Positions 25,418 to 36,013 of a stretch of DNA of 64,000 bases are shown piece after piece. Each line of letters starts with the position of its first letter. Position 1 is the first letter of the stretch. Source of the DNA: Castor canadensis (lineage: Eukaryota > Chordata > Mammalia > Rodentia > Castoridae); assembly GCF_047511655.1 (NCBI RefSeq), contig NC_133387.1:144826853-144890852 (forward strand), in the 5' to 3' direction. The notes below the pieces were generated by a model. The model saw only the letters and a list, made by a program, of their open reading frames with translations, searched no databases and had not been told where the DNA came from. Made by a program: the position numbers and the translations under genes.

Positions 25418-27684
25418 CATGACTTTTTTTTTTTACACATCTATCAATCATTTTGTGCCTCTTTTTTTCTTTTATTTTATCATTTATACATTTATTTACA
25501 TGTGTATACATTGTATACACATGCCTGTTTCAGAGCAGAACCTGTTCTGCCCTCTTGTTCTCTGATTTTGTTGAAGAGAAAACATAAGAGATAATAAGAC
25601 ATAGCACTTTTGCTAGTTTAAGGTAAAGATAGCTACACAGAGAGATTCCTAGCATTGCTTCCATGAACTTGTGTATTACAACCCACATTGATTCATCTCT
25701 GCCAGACCTCTTCACTACTTTCTGGTCCCCTTCCCATAGTGGCCTCTGTCAGTTTAAGATTACTGTATTCACTCCTCTACAGGGAGCACATCAACCACAT
25801 TCAAGTTTTAGGTTTCCTTCCCTTTCCCTAATCCTCTTATACACATTCTCCCCTTAGTGTATAACCCATGTCCAATAATACTACTACATTTCTTTTAGGT
25901 GTATAATCCGCATATGAGGGAGGACATGCAATTTTTGGCCTTCTGACTCTAGCTAACTTCACTTAAGATGATGTTCTCCAATTCCATCCATTTACTTGCA
26001 AATGATAAAAGTTCATTCTTCTTTGTGGCTAAGAAAATTCCACTGTGTATAAGTACCACATTTTCTTAATTCATTCATCAGTAGTGGGGCATTTTGGCTG
26101 TTTCCATAGCTTGGCTACTGTAAATAGTGCTGCAATAAACATGGGTATGCAGGTGCCTTTGGAATAACCTGAGTCATATTCCTTTGGGTATATCCTCAGG
26201 AGTAGTATTGCTGGATAATATGGAAGATCTAGGTTTAGTTTTTTGAGAAGCTTCCATATTGCTTTCCAAAGTGGTTGTACAAGCTTACATTCCCACCAGC
26301 AGTGTATGAGGGTTCCTTTTTCCCCGCATCCTTGCTATCAGGTGAAGACAGGGGGAGAGAGTGAATGAGAGGGGCAAAAAGAGTAGTTGGGAGGGAGAAC
26401 AATGGATTGTAACACAGGAGGGAAAGTGGAGGGTAAAAATAGGGATAAAAGAATAGTGATGGTGAAGTTAATAGTACAAGGGGAAAAAACACAATAAAAA
26501 ATGTCAGGTTCAGGAACCACAAAAAGTTCAGTCTTTCAGTAAAAGTTCTGGAGTTATTCCTTATGTGTCCAATCCTGGTACTGGCATACAAGCAGACACT
26601 CTGATGTGGTCTTACCAGGTGACTGGCTTGTGAGTAGTATTTGGTCTTTCTTTTGACAAGATTAGTTGAAATTGTGAGGTCAGGTAAGACTGCCAGCTTG
26701 TGCAGGATGGTCAGAGCTGCTGTTTTTGCCAGGCATCAGCCATGTTGCCCTTCATCTTCAGCTCTGTTTGATCAGCTCCTCCCCCAGAAAGGTGGGGCAA
26801 TTAAGTTTTGAATGCTGCCCTTTGTCCCAGAGATCAGCTCTGGGATCTACCACCTGCCCTGCTTTGGGAGGTTGGCCTGTCTCCCCCAACCCCACTCTAG
26901 GCCTTTGTACTTCTCACAACCTCTTCTGGATGCTAGTGGCTCCTCTGGGAGGTTGGCTTGTCACCCCACCCCCACTCTCAGCATTTGCTGCTTTTCCTGA
27001 GTTTCACTGAGAGTCAGGCTCCTTGCCCCACTGCCACTCTCCAAAGGCAGGTTCAGCATTCCTCTCCCACCTCCACTGTCAGTGTTAGATTACAGTTTGC
27101 TGTTTATGTTTTTCAGTTTTGCTGGGGGGATTCAGTCTGCCCAGGGGCTGTGCTGGATTATTTTCCTGGAGGTGGGTAAGGGAGTCAGGTGTGCTGCATG
27201 ATACTCACCTGTTTGTTCTGCAGTTTCATGCTGGCAGCTTTGGAGCCAGTTGGCAGGGAGAAATGACATTGCCTTTTTCAGTGCCACACAATGTAGGAGG
27301 CTTTCCCCAGCCTAGGGGTCCAGGATGTCACAGACTTTGATTCTGATTGATGCTCTGACTTCTGTTTGTTGGGAGAAAAAAAAAATAAAGAGAAAAGAAA
27401 AAAGAGAGAGAGAAATGGCTGGGTTTTTTTTTTTTCCCCAGGGCTGGATATACCTTGCTGGCTGTGCTCCATGGGATTTTCATGGCTATTAGGCACAATT
27501 ATAAGCTGACTTAAGGTCAGTCTTTGAATTTTATCTGCTCCTAATCTGATGGTGGTTATTATTTTGGCTAGAAGCAATCAGTGTACCCAAGTATAGCTCT
27601 GACATCTCAAGGAGGTTTCTGGTGTCACAGAGCTTAGGATTTCTGATTCCCTACCCTAGCCACCATCTTGGATTCCCCATGACT
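25418..27684 (-). mobile_element. Internally deleted L1 with 7-bp TSD and possible short 3' transduction
   Basis: CATGACT occurs at 25418-25424 and 27678-27684. Between them, reading the minus strand, is an L1 that starts at its 5' terminus (GGGAATCCAAGATGGTGG at about 27677) and runs through a 5'UTR of about 1.3 kb to about 26341. It then jumps to the ORF2 C-terminal region (26340 down to about 25900) and its 3'UTR. ORF1 and most of ORF2 are absent. At the 3' end there are two A-runs with 27 bp of non-L1 sequence between them (25435-25461), which could be a 3' transduction. The 7-bp TSD is short, so the boundaries are less secure than for 16586-17767. Confidence 0.78.
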
Positions 27685-27714
27685 CTATTCTTAAAACATC
27701 ATTACAGAAGCCTG

Positions 27715-27940
27715 ATCTAGTACAAAGTTCACAGGACTCTGATTGTGAATTTTCAGGCCCTAAACACAATTCTTAATGTAATTGTAAATTTTTGAGCAAG
27801 TCACTTAGCTTCTCTGTGCCTCAGTTTCCTCATCTATCAAAGAATCTCTCATACTTGCCCCAATTAGTCTCACATGGTTTTCAGGGAAATTTGTAAAACA
27901 TTGGTTGTGAATGGAGTGTGTGCATGAACAAAAGCATTAA
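27715..27940 (+). repeat. MIR SINE
   Basis: GAGCAAGTCACTTAGCTTCT followed by CTGTGCCTCAGTTTCCTCAT is the MIR core. A recognisable 5' half (GGACTCTGATTGTGAATTTT) precedes it. Confidence 0.85.
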
Positions 27941-29226
27941 GTGCTTATCAGTAAGTAATGCAGTATATAATGTCAAACAAGATAAACATTTACCAGGCAA
28001 GATTTATAAAACTCTTCTGTAAAATAAAACAGAAGAGCTTCTAGTTCCAATCAAGATGGAATAACAAGGACTGAATTTACCCTATTGCTGGACAACTAAA
28101 AAAACTACACAACATATATGAAGCAATTCTCAAGACACTGGATATCAGAAAGCAAGAAACTGTGTTCCCACAGAGACAGGAAAGAAATGGGGTGAGACCT
28201 ACTATTGCCCCATCTTTACTGCCTAGAGAATTTTTCCAGATATGACATGAGAAGGGGAGCTTAAACAAAACCCACAGGTTCCCCAGAATTGAGGAGAAGA
28301 AAGCTGAAAGTCCGGGGAATTCAGAGAAACTGGAATTCATAGGAGAGAGTAGCAGAAATCAGAATTTCACAGAGAAAGGATACTAGAGACACGCAGAGGG
28401 TGTCCTCCAATATCCCACCTGAGTATTAATAAACGCACACTTGAGGAAGCTATTTGGCTATTCACCTAAAGTGAGTAGAGGCAACAGTGCTTGTAGCTCA
28501 CAGAGGGGTGGAAAGATGTCAGTTCTCAAAAGCCACAATGAGAACATTTCAAAAACCCAAGGAATTAAGTCATAGTACAAAGAAAGGTCTCACCTCACTA
28601 GAGGGAACATTAATCCTAACTAAATGCAGCTTTAGTCTCACCCAACAAATTTTTTGAAAAGTCTCAAAATATCAAACTATTTCCAAACAGCTGAACTACA
28701 TCTCAGGAAAAAGTACAAGAATAGAAGCATACAAAAATATCCAGCATATTATGAATTAAAATTCATAATGACTAACATTCAATCAAAAATTACCAATCAT
28801 AGAAAGAAATAGGAAAATGCATCTTATAATAAGAAAAAGAGCACATTAATCAAAACCAAGAACAGTATCAGTGGAAACCAAACAGGAAGTCTGGATGTCC
28901 ACACCTTCTCTGCAGTAAGGAGACACATAGCTCCTCCCTCTCCAGCAGGTGTCAAAAGAGGCCTAGTGCACAATAAGGCCTTCACCATTATCTGGCAGCA
29001 ATGAGGCCACCCTCGCCTTGGTGTCAGAACAGACCACATGGAGAGGTGGAGCTGCTACTTCTGCACAGCATGACAAAGATTCCCCCATCTCTGTGTCATT
29101 AGAGGACAAATGGAGAAACTGGAATTCTACCCCCTCTTGACGGTGATAAGTTGGTGCCCTACCCTTCCCCTGTTGGAGAATGTCAGAGGGAGCCAGTTAA
29201 AAACAGGTTTAAACAAGGCCCAGAAT

Positions 29227-29262
29227 CTTAATATATGAGTTATATATAGCTCATATATTAAG
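29227..29262. repeat. Perfect 13-bp inverted repeat, 10-nt spacer
   Basis: CTTAATATATGAG at 29227-29239 and its exact reverse complement at 29250-29262. It lies at the join between the 5'UTR-type and ORF2-type parts of the ancient L1. Confidence 0.9.
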
Positions 29263-29564
29263 CTATAAGGGCTTTCTCAAAAATTAAGAATTTCATTGAA
29301 ATGACTATTCAATGGTATGTCTCTTCAACAAATGGTTTAGAGAAAACTGACTATCTCTAAGCAAAAGAATAAAGGAGGACCGTTCCTTACCTTATACTAC
29401 ATGCCAAAGTTAACTCAAAATAGATCAAAGATCTAATTTAGTTTATTAAGAGCAAAAACTATAAAACTCTTAAAAGAAAACATAATTGAAAACTTCATGA
29501 CTTTGGAATGTTTTCTTGGATATGACACCAAAAACACAGGAAATAAAAGTAACAACAATTTAAG

Positions 29565-29776
29565 GTGGTTAATAGTATATGGTTGATGGACATCATATAC
29601 CTACATGAAATAGAACTAAGAAACCTCTTGCAATTGCTTTAAGTTGGGAAGGCGTTGAGGGGGAGAGACAATGGAGATAATGTAACCAATGTACAATGTA
29701 AGTCTAATCAGAATTGTCTCTATGAATCCCCCCTCATATAACGAATATATCCTAATAAAAAGATTTATTTTTTTAA
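29565..29776 (+). mobile_element. L1 3'UTR fragment nested in ancient L1
   Basis: GGTTGATGGACATCATATAC through CGAATATATCCTAATAAAAA matches the 3'UTR end of the L1 at 10300-10498. It separates two ORF2-derived blocks of the host L1. No clear TSD. Confidence 0.8.
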
Positions 29777-29884
29777 TCGCAATAAATTGGAGCACACCAA
29801 AATTCAAAACCTATACATCAATCAATAGAGGGAAAAAATGGTGACCTATTAAATGAGAAAAAAATTGCAAATATTTATCTGGAT

Positions 29885-30461
29885 AAAGAGTTAATATCCA
29901 GTGATGAGAGAGAGACAGATCAAGATTTTGTTAGTGGGTTTAGTTGAGGGGACTTCAGGTGATGGGAGGGAGAAAGAAGATTTTAGAGAGTGACAAATAT
30001 TGAAACATTCCATCTATGTGTAAAGATAATATATCATAGTGTATTATAAGTTGTTGAATAATAAGGGAGCATTGTGACAGAGAAAAAGTAATGGGGACAC
30101 AATATATACATGTTTGAAATGCCAGGCAAAGCCCCCTTAGACTATCAATATACACTTTAAAAAAATGAAGGACAGGAAGGTAAAACAGGACTCTTCTGAG
30201 GATGGATACCAGTGGGAGGGTGAGGGCCTAAGGAAAGAGTAAATGAGAGTGAATATGATAGATGTATTTCATATTCATATATGAAAATAGAATGATGAAA
30301 CTGCTGACATTGTTCTAAGAAGAGGGGAGGGAGGATGAGGGAGAACAATGAGGGGCAAATCTAATTAAGCTATATTGTAAGCATATATATATATCACACT
30401 GTAGCTCCCTGTAAAACTATTATTTATGCTAATAAAAAATTTTTAAAGAGTTAATACCCAG
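29885..30461 (+). mobile_element. L1 3' end with 17-bp TSD (one mismatch)
   Basis: AAAGAGTTAATATCCAG at 29885-29901 is repeated as AAAGAGTTAATACCCAG at 30445-30461. It flanks a 543-bp L1 3'UTR piece (29902-30444) that contains GGATGGATACCAGTGGGAGG and ends AATAAAAAATTTTT. The host sequence is ORF2 of the ancient L1, which resumes directly after the right TSD copy. Confidence 0.9.
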
Positions 30462-31305
30462 AATATATAAAGAACAACTCAACAATAACAAAAAACAAAT
30501 AATCCAATTTAAAAACAGGCAAAGGACTCATATTTCTTTCAAGATGATATACCAATAGCCAATAAGCACATGAGAAGATGGTCAATGTCACTATTCAAAG
30601 GGAAATGACCATCAATGTCATAAACAGATGCTACCTCACACCCATTAGGGTGGCAGCTATCAAAACAACAGAGATTAACAAGTTTTTGTATGGATATGAA
30701 AAAATTAGAACCCTTGTACACTACTGGTAAAAATACAAAATGTTACAGCTACTATCAAAAACAGTATAGTGATTCCTCAAACAATTAAATATAGACTACT
30801 ACATGATATAACAATTCCACTATGAGTCTCAAAGAGATATTTATGCAGCCATATTCATTACAGCATTGTTCACAATAGCCAAGCAGTGGGAAGAAGTCAA
30901 GTGTGTGTCAACAGCTAATAAACAAGACAAAACAGATGTGATTTAGCCTTTTAAAGGAAGAAAATTCTGGCACACACTACAACATGAATGAACCTTGATG
31001 ATTGATTAGGCTAAGAGAATAAGCCAGTTACAAAAAAGATAAATACTGTTTGATTCCATTTATCTAAGTCAAATTTATAGAAACAAAGTAGAATCATAGC
31101 ACCAGCAGTAGGAGGGTAGGGTGAAATGAGGAGCTATTGTTTAATAGGTAGAGTTTCAGTTTTGCAAAGTGAAAACATTCTGGAGATTGGTTACACCACA
31201 ATGGAATATACTTTACTACTCTAGTGCACTCTTAAAAATGGCTAAGATGTAGATTTTATGTTGTGTGTATTTTACCACACATAAAAATATTAAAACCATG
31301 TTAAC

Positions 31306-31600
31306 TATTGCTATAAACATTCAGGACAGATTTTTGTAACACTTGATATTCCCATCAGCAATGAATGATCCAGTTTCCCCACATCATCTCCAGCATTTTA
31401 TTGTTGTCACTAGTTTTTCTTTTAATCATCCTAATAAGTAAGTAATGGTCTCTCACCGTGGCTTTATTCAGCTGATGACATGGAACAGCTTCTCATGAGT
31501 TCCCCTTGCCATGTTCATATCCTCTCTGGTGAAGTGTGTCTTTGCATCTTTCACCTATTTTCTAATTAGATTGTTTTTCTTGCTACCTATCTTACAAGTG
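31306..31600 (-). repeat. Ancient L1 ORF2 3' remnant
   Basis: TATTCCCATCAGCAATGAAT, CCAGCATTTTATTGTTGTCA and CTCTGGTGAAGTGTGTCTTT, in reverse orientation. Confidence 0.65.
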
Positions 31601-32299
31601 TAACTTCTGGAGAATTCTCAGAAATAAAAGTGTTTATCTATGAACAAGGCAAACATGTAAGTACAAATTAAATTTTAATAGGCAATGTATGATTAAACAA
31701 AGAAAAGGATAAAAAGCAAAACTCTACAACAGTTTCTCAATAATGACATATAACTAATACCTGTAGAGATAAATGTATAAATAGTGCCCTGCCCTGCTGA
31801 GTCACTTTAAAATGGATCCAGCAGCTTGGCTGTCATCCCTGGTGTGACAGCTCCTGCTCCAGAGGCTCTGCAGGAATCACTTGAGGGGCTAAGCTCAGGG
31901 TCAGACTCTAACCCAGGAGCCAACCACATTCTCTATTCAGACATGAGGCTGAGACAAGTTATCAACTGAATTTAAAGAGAACTTTTGTTTCTTTAGACTC
32001 CTACTGCCTGCCCCGAGTTCACCAGCAGAACACCACATGTAATTACAATCACAGCTACTAGCATTGCCATAGTTCTTAGTTGATTAAGGGTTTTCTAAAG
32101 GAACTTCATCCTCTACAGTCTTATCTAATTGGGTAAAATTAAACTACAATAAAATTAAATTAAATAAATGGATGTTCTATCATTCCAAGGAATGCTACAA
32201 ATCTAGAAAATAACCATTAAACCTATACCTCATCCTGTTGAATCAATGGAATTCTTGGAAAACAACCTCAATGCCACCAGAGTATCCTACCAGTGCTTA
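31601..32299. other. Unique DNA
   Basis: No gene or clear repeat seen. Confidence 0.45.
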
Positions 32300-32300
32300 A

Positions 32301-32325
32301 TAGATAGATAGATACATAGATAGAC

Positions 32326-32362
<37 letters not shown>

Positions 32363-32395
32363 CAGAGATATAGATAGAGATAGAGATAGAGATAG

Positions 32396-32431
<36 letters not shown>

Positions 32432-32474
32432 GGATAGATGATAGATAGATAGATAGATAGATATAGATAGATAA

Positions 32475-32520
<46 letters not shown>

Positions 32521-32552
32521 GGATAGATGATAGATAGATAGATAGATAGATA
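32301..32552 (+). repeat. (GATA)n microsatellite
   Basis: About 250 bp of GATA tetranucleotide repeat with GACA, GATACA and GATAGA variant units, and GGATAGAT interruptions near 32430 and 32520. The long Tyr/Leu/Ser/Ile minus-strand ORFs across it come from the repeat only. Confidence 0.97.
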
Positions 32553-32566
32553 TTATATGTTTCAAA

Positions 32567-32680
32567 CCAGGTGTGGTGGTACATACCTGTAAACTCAGCA
32601 CTTGAAAGCTGAGGCAGGAGGACTGAGAGTTTGAGGACAGCCTGGAATATATAGCAAAACTTTGTCTCAGAAAAAATCAG
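32567..32680 (+). mobile_element. B1-like SINE
   Basis: CCAGGTGTGGTGGTACATAC, GCTGAGGCAGGAGGACTGAG and ACTTTGTCTCAGAAAAAA. It abuts the GATA array. Confidence 0.9.
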
Positions 32681-33946
32681 TTTATTTTTTCCAAAGAAAT
32701 GCTGAACTTTGTTTGTTTAGTTGACCTCCCAGCCAAGCTAAAGAATTAAGAATAGACTGAAAACTAAAAATATCTTCCATCTCTGTCAGTAGTACTCCTC
32801 TGATGTTTTACCAAAGCATGTTCAATTCTTCTTGAGTTCCATCTTGAATGGACAGCTCACACTGTGTCTCAAGAACTGAACTTATCTTTCGTCCTATGTT
32901 ACCAAGCTTAGGGTACCGAGGACACAACCCCAACACTCGCAGTGGATTTTTATCACTGAAGTTTTTTGTGACCTATTCAAATTCAGCCTATAGTGTTTGA
33001 CAGCTAGTATCTGAGGCCTTTGTGCTAGAACTCTCTCTTCTTGGTTCAACAAAAAGCTACAGTTTAACCCCACTTTCTTGGCTTTCTAAAGATTTTCTTT
33101 CTCTGGTTTGTCATTTTTCATAATCCTCGTCTTCACTACCTCTGTAACCTTAAAGACTACCTTTCATACTCTTTAACCAATCAATAGTCAATAAAGTTTG
33201 TCTTTCAAACTTTTAGAAACATGAAGCTTCATCAGGTTCATTTCCTATAATTTTATTTTAAAAAACTGTAACATTTCTACAGTGCTTTCCTTCATCTGCT
33301 GAGCACCAACACTGATTGGTACTCAATGAATCAATCATTCAATGATTGGTCAGATGAGATCTCTGCCCTTAGAGGCTCACATCTAAAGGACAGATGTGTC
33401 AACTAGGGATTTCAGTTCAATGTAGTCCTTGCTAGGACTCAGCTGTGGGAAAAATGTTTTGAAATTCTAGGCAGGAAACTAGAGAATCTGAAATCCAATA
33501 AGGGGATGATTTTAGAAAAGAACAAAGGTAAATAACCAGCTAGGGCAATTCATAAACACATGCAGAGAACTTTTATTGAGCTCCCATGGAATGCAAGATG
33601 TTACTGTAAGCACAAAACACCATCAGAATATAGAAGGTCCATTTACACAAGTACGTTTATTTACTCCCTTTACTGAAGGAGACAGACAATTACTAAATAT
33701 ATTTTTAAATGTTAGTAGTCATAAGTACTATGATGAAAATAAAGTGATGTGGTAAAGAGTAATTTGGGGCATTTTATGCTGTGTGGTCAGTAAGAATCTA
33801 TTTAATTCCAAAGAACTGGCTTTGAGTATCCTGATTTTGTCTCTCATTTCAATACTGTTTGCTAGAGGGCATCTTACAAAGACTGAAGAACATTCAGCAA
33901 AAGATTTGATGACATGATTAAAGGCATTTGCTATTAAAAACTCAAA
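32681..33946. other. Unique DNA
   Basis: No gene recognised. The 96-residue minus-strand ORF at 33728-34018 runs into the LTR and is not credible as a gene. Confidence 0.45.
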
Positions 33947-34360
33947 GGAGAGTGTCACAGTCCAGCTGCAGTGGGGACTCCAACTCTGGTCTTGAGTGCT
34001 CGAGCAGTGAATAACCACACAGACTCGGGGTTATGCCAGGCAGCAATGGCATAGTTTATTTTCTGAAGAGTGTATTTAAGCAGTGCAGACAAGCAGGAAG
34101 GAGTACATGGCAGTCCCCAGGTTTCCCTTGACCTCTGTACTGGGATTGGCTGTCACATTGCTATGGCTACAAGCCCAAGTGCAGAACATTATGTTCTCAG
34201 GACCAGGTTTTCCCAGTCCCATGCAGAGAGAGAACTGGGGAGTTCAGCAACTGTCCTCTTGGACTGTTGCAATCTCTCTTAGGGCTGTTGCACAAAAGCT
34301 ACAGTGACTCCGCTCCTTTCCAAGAGGCTTTGGGGGTCCTGAGGGTTTCCCACAGGAGAG
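33947..34360 (-). mobile_element. Solo ERV LTR with 6-bp TSD
   Basis: GGAGAG is repeated at 33947-33952 and 34355-34360. It flanks a 402-bp unit (33953-34354) that begins TGTCACAG and ends TTTCCCACA, i.e. TG...CA termini on either strand. Read on the minus strand it has a CCAAT box (CAGCCAATCCC), a weak TATA-like CTTAAATAC, and AATAAAC near 34055, in the U3-R order expected of an LTR. A 6-bp TSD fits class II (ERVK/IAP-like) elements. No internal retroviral sequence is present, so it is a recombined solo LTR. Confidence 0.87.
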
Positions 34361-34627
34361 TTAGAAAAACATCTAGACAGTAATGTAAAGCTATATAAAC
34401 TTAATGGCTGAATCACAGAATTTAAAAAAAACATAATTAAGAATATACTTAGTAATTCTCAAGAGAAAACTAGGAACAGTTTCAGAAGAAATGAGCACTT
34501 AATCCTTAGCAAGTGAACAGGAAATCACTGATGCAAGCATCTGTGGATGGTTCCAGAAGTATCCTATGCAGAAACAAGAAGCTTGTGAATATCATTGTTG
34601 GGGGGAGGTTCCTAACTTGATATGCAA

Positions 34628-34822
34628 ACAAGCTGAGTATAGTGTTACATGCCTGCATTCCCAGGTATGTGAGAGGCATAGGTAGAAGGATTGCAGACTG
34701 AGGCAAGCCCACACAAAAACTCAAGACCCTATCTGAAAAATAACCTAAAGCACAAAGGGATGGGGTATGGCTTAAATGTTAGAGCACTTGCATAACAAAC
34801 CCCAATACCACAAAAAAGGAGG
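34628..34822 (+). mobile_element. B1-like + ID-like composite SINE
   Basis: A B1-like unit (GCTGAGTATAGTGTTACATG ... AAGACCCTATCTGAAAAATA) is followed by an ID unit (GGGTATGGCTTAAATGTTAG ... CCCCAATACCACAAAAAAGG). One B1 unit is missing relative to the three-part form. Confidence 0.75.
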
Positions 34823-35566
34823 GAGGTGGAGATGTCAAAATCCTAAAGAAACAGCCAGATGCACTGGCTGAAGTTTTCAGACAACTTTTGCTCTAGAATT
34901 GAATGACACCATTGATCAAATGGACCTGGCAGATGCCTACAGAGAATTCCATTCTGCAACAGTACAATACACATTCTTCTCAGCAGCCCATGGAACTTTC
35001 TCCAAACAGACCATATTTTAGGTCACAGAGCAAGCTTTAACAAATATAGGAAAACTGAAATAGCATACTGTCTGACCATAACACAACAAAATTAGAACTC
35101 AACAACAAAAGAAACAGCAGAAAATACTCAAAAACCTGGAGTCTGAACAACATATTTCTCCATGATCAGTTGGTCATGAAAGAAATAAGGGAGGAAATCA
35201 AAAAGTTCCTGGAATTTAATGAAAATTAAAGCACAACCTACCAGAAACTATGGGACACAGCAAAGGCAGAGCTAAGGGGAAAGGTTATAGCCATGAGTGC
35301 ATATATTAAAAACACAGAAAGGTCTCAAGTAAATAACCTAATGAGCCATCTCAAACTCCTAGAAAAACATGAAAGAGCTAAACCCAAAACTAGCAAAAGG
35401 AGAGAAGTAATTAAAACAAAGGCCAAAATCAACAACAGAGACCAAAAAAGCCATACAAAAAATCAATGAAACAAAAACCTGGATCTTTGAAAAAATAAAT
35501 AAGATTGACAAACCCCTAGCAAATCTGACTAAAATGAGGAGGAAAAAGACCCAAATTAAGGAAATT

Positions 35567-36013
35567 AGAAACAAGAGCACACAAGGGAGGAGTGAGGATA
35601 GGTAAAACACCTAAAAACCTAGATAGTATTTGTTGCCCTCAACACAGAGAAACTAAAGCAGATACTTTAAAGCAACTGAGGCCAATAGGAGAAGGGACCA
35701 GGAACTAGAGAAAAGGTTAGATCAAGAAGAATTAACCTAGAAGGTAACACACATGCACAGGAAATTAATGTGAGTCAACTCCCTGTATAGCTATCCTTAT
35801 CTCAACCAGCAAAAACACTTGTTCCCTCCTATTACTGCTTATACTCTCTCTTCAACAAAATTAGAGATAAGGGCAGAATAGTTTTTGCCGGGTAGCAAGG
35901 GGTAAGGGGGGGTAAGGGGTGGTAAGGGAGGGAGAGGGAGGAAGGGGAGAGAAATGACCCAAACATTGTATGCACATAGGAATAAAATAAAAATTTTTAA
36001 AAAAAAGAAACAA
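35567..36013 (+). mobile_element. Nested L1 3' end with 8-bp TSD
   Basis: AGAAACAA at 35567-35574 and 36006-36013 flanks about 431 bp of L1 3'UTR, starting at the ACACAAGGGAGGAGTGAGGA block. It carries a GGTAAGGGGGGTAAGG polypurine tract and ends with an A-rich tail. It splits the ORF2 of the host L1. Confidence 0.85.

Larger units (their letters stand above)
28035..31305 (+). mobile_element. Ancient L1, internally deleted, with two nested L1 3' ends
   Basis: It starts near a TTCCAATCAAGATGGAATAA terminus and runs through 5'UTR-type sequence to about 29215. It then continues as ORF2 C-terminal sequence: GACTATCTCTAAGCAAAAGA, CAAAACCTATACATCAATCA, and CACTATTCAAAGGGAAATGA at 30585. The 3'UTR ends near 31305. 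Younger L1 3' ends interrupt it at about 29565-29776 and 29902-30444. Excluding those, only about 2.5 kb remains, so most of ORF1 and ORF2 is missing. Family age is judged from divergence only. Confidence 0.65.

Noticed and set aside
32301-32552. Tandem array as a CRISPR-like structure
   Set aside because: Units of 4 bp without spacers; a vertebrate microsatellite.
32287-32601. Tyr/Leu/Ser/Ile-repeat ORFs
   Set aside because: Translation of the GATA microsatellite in several frames.
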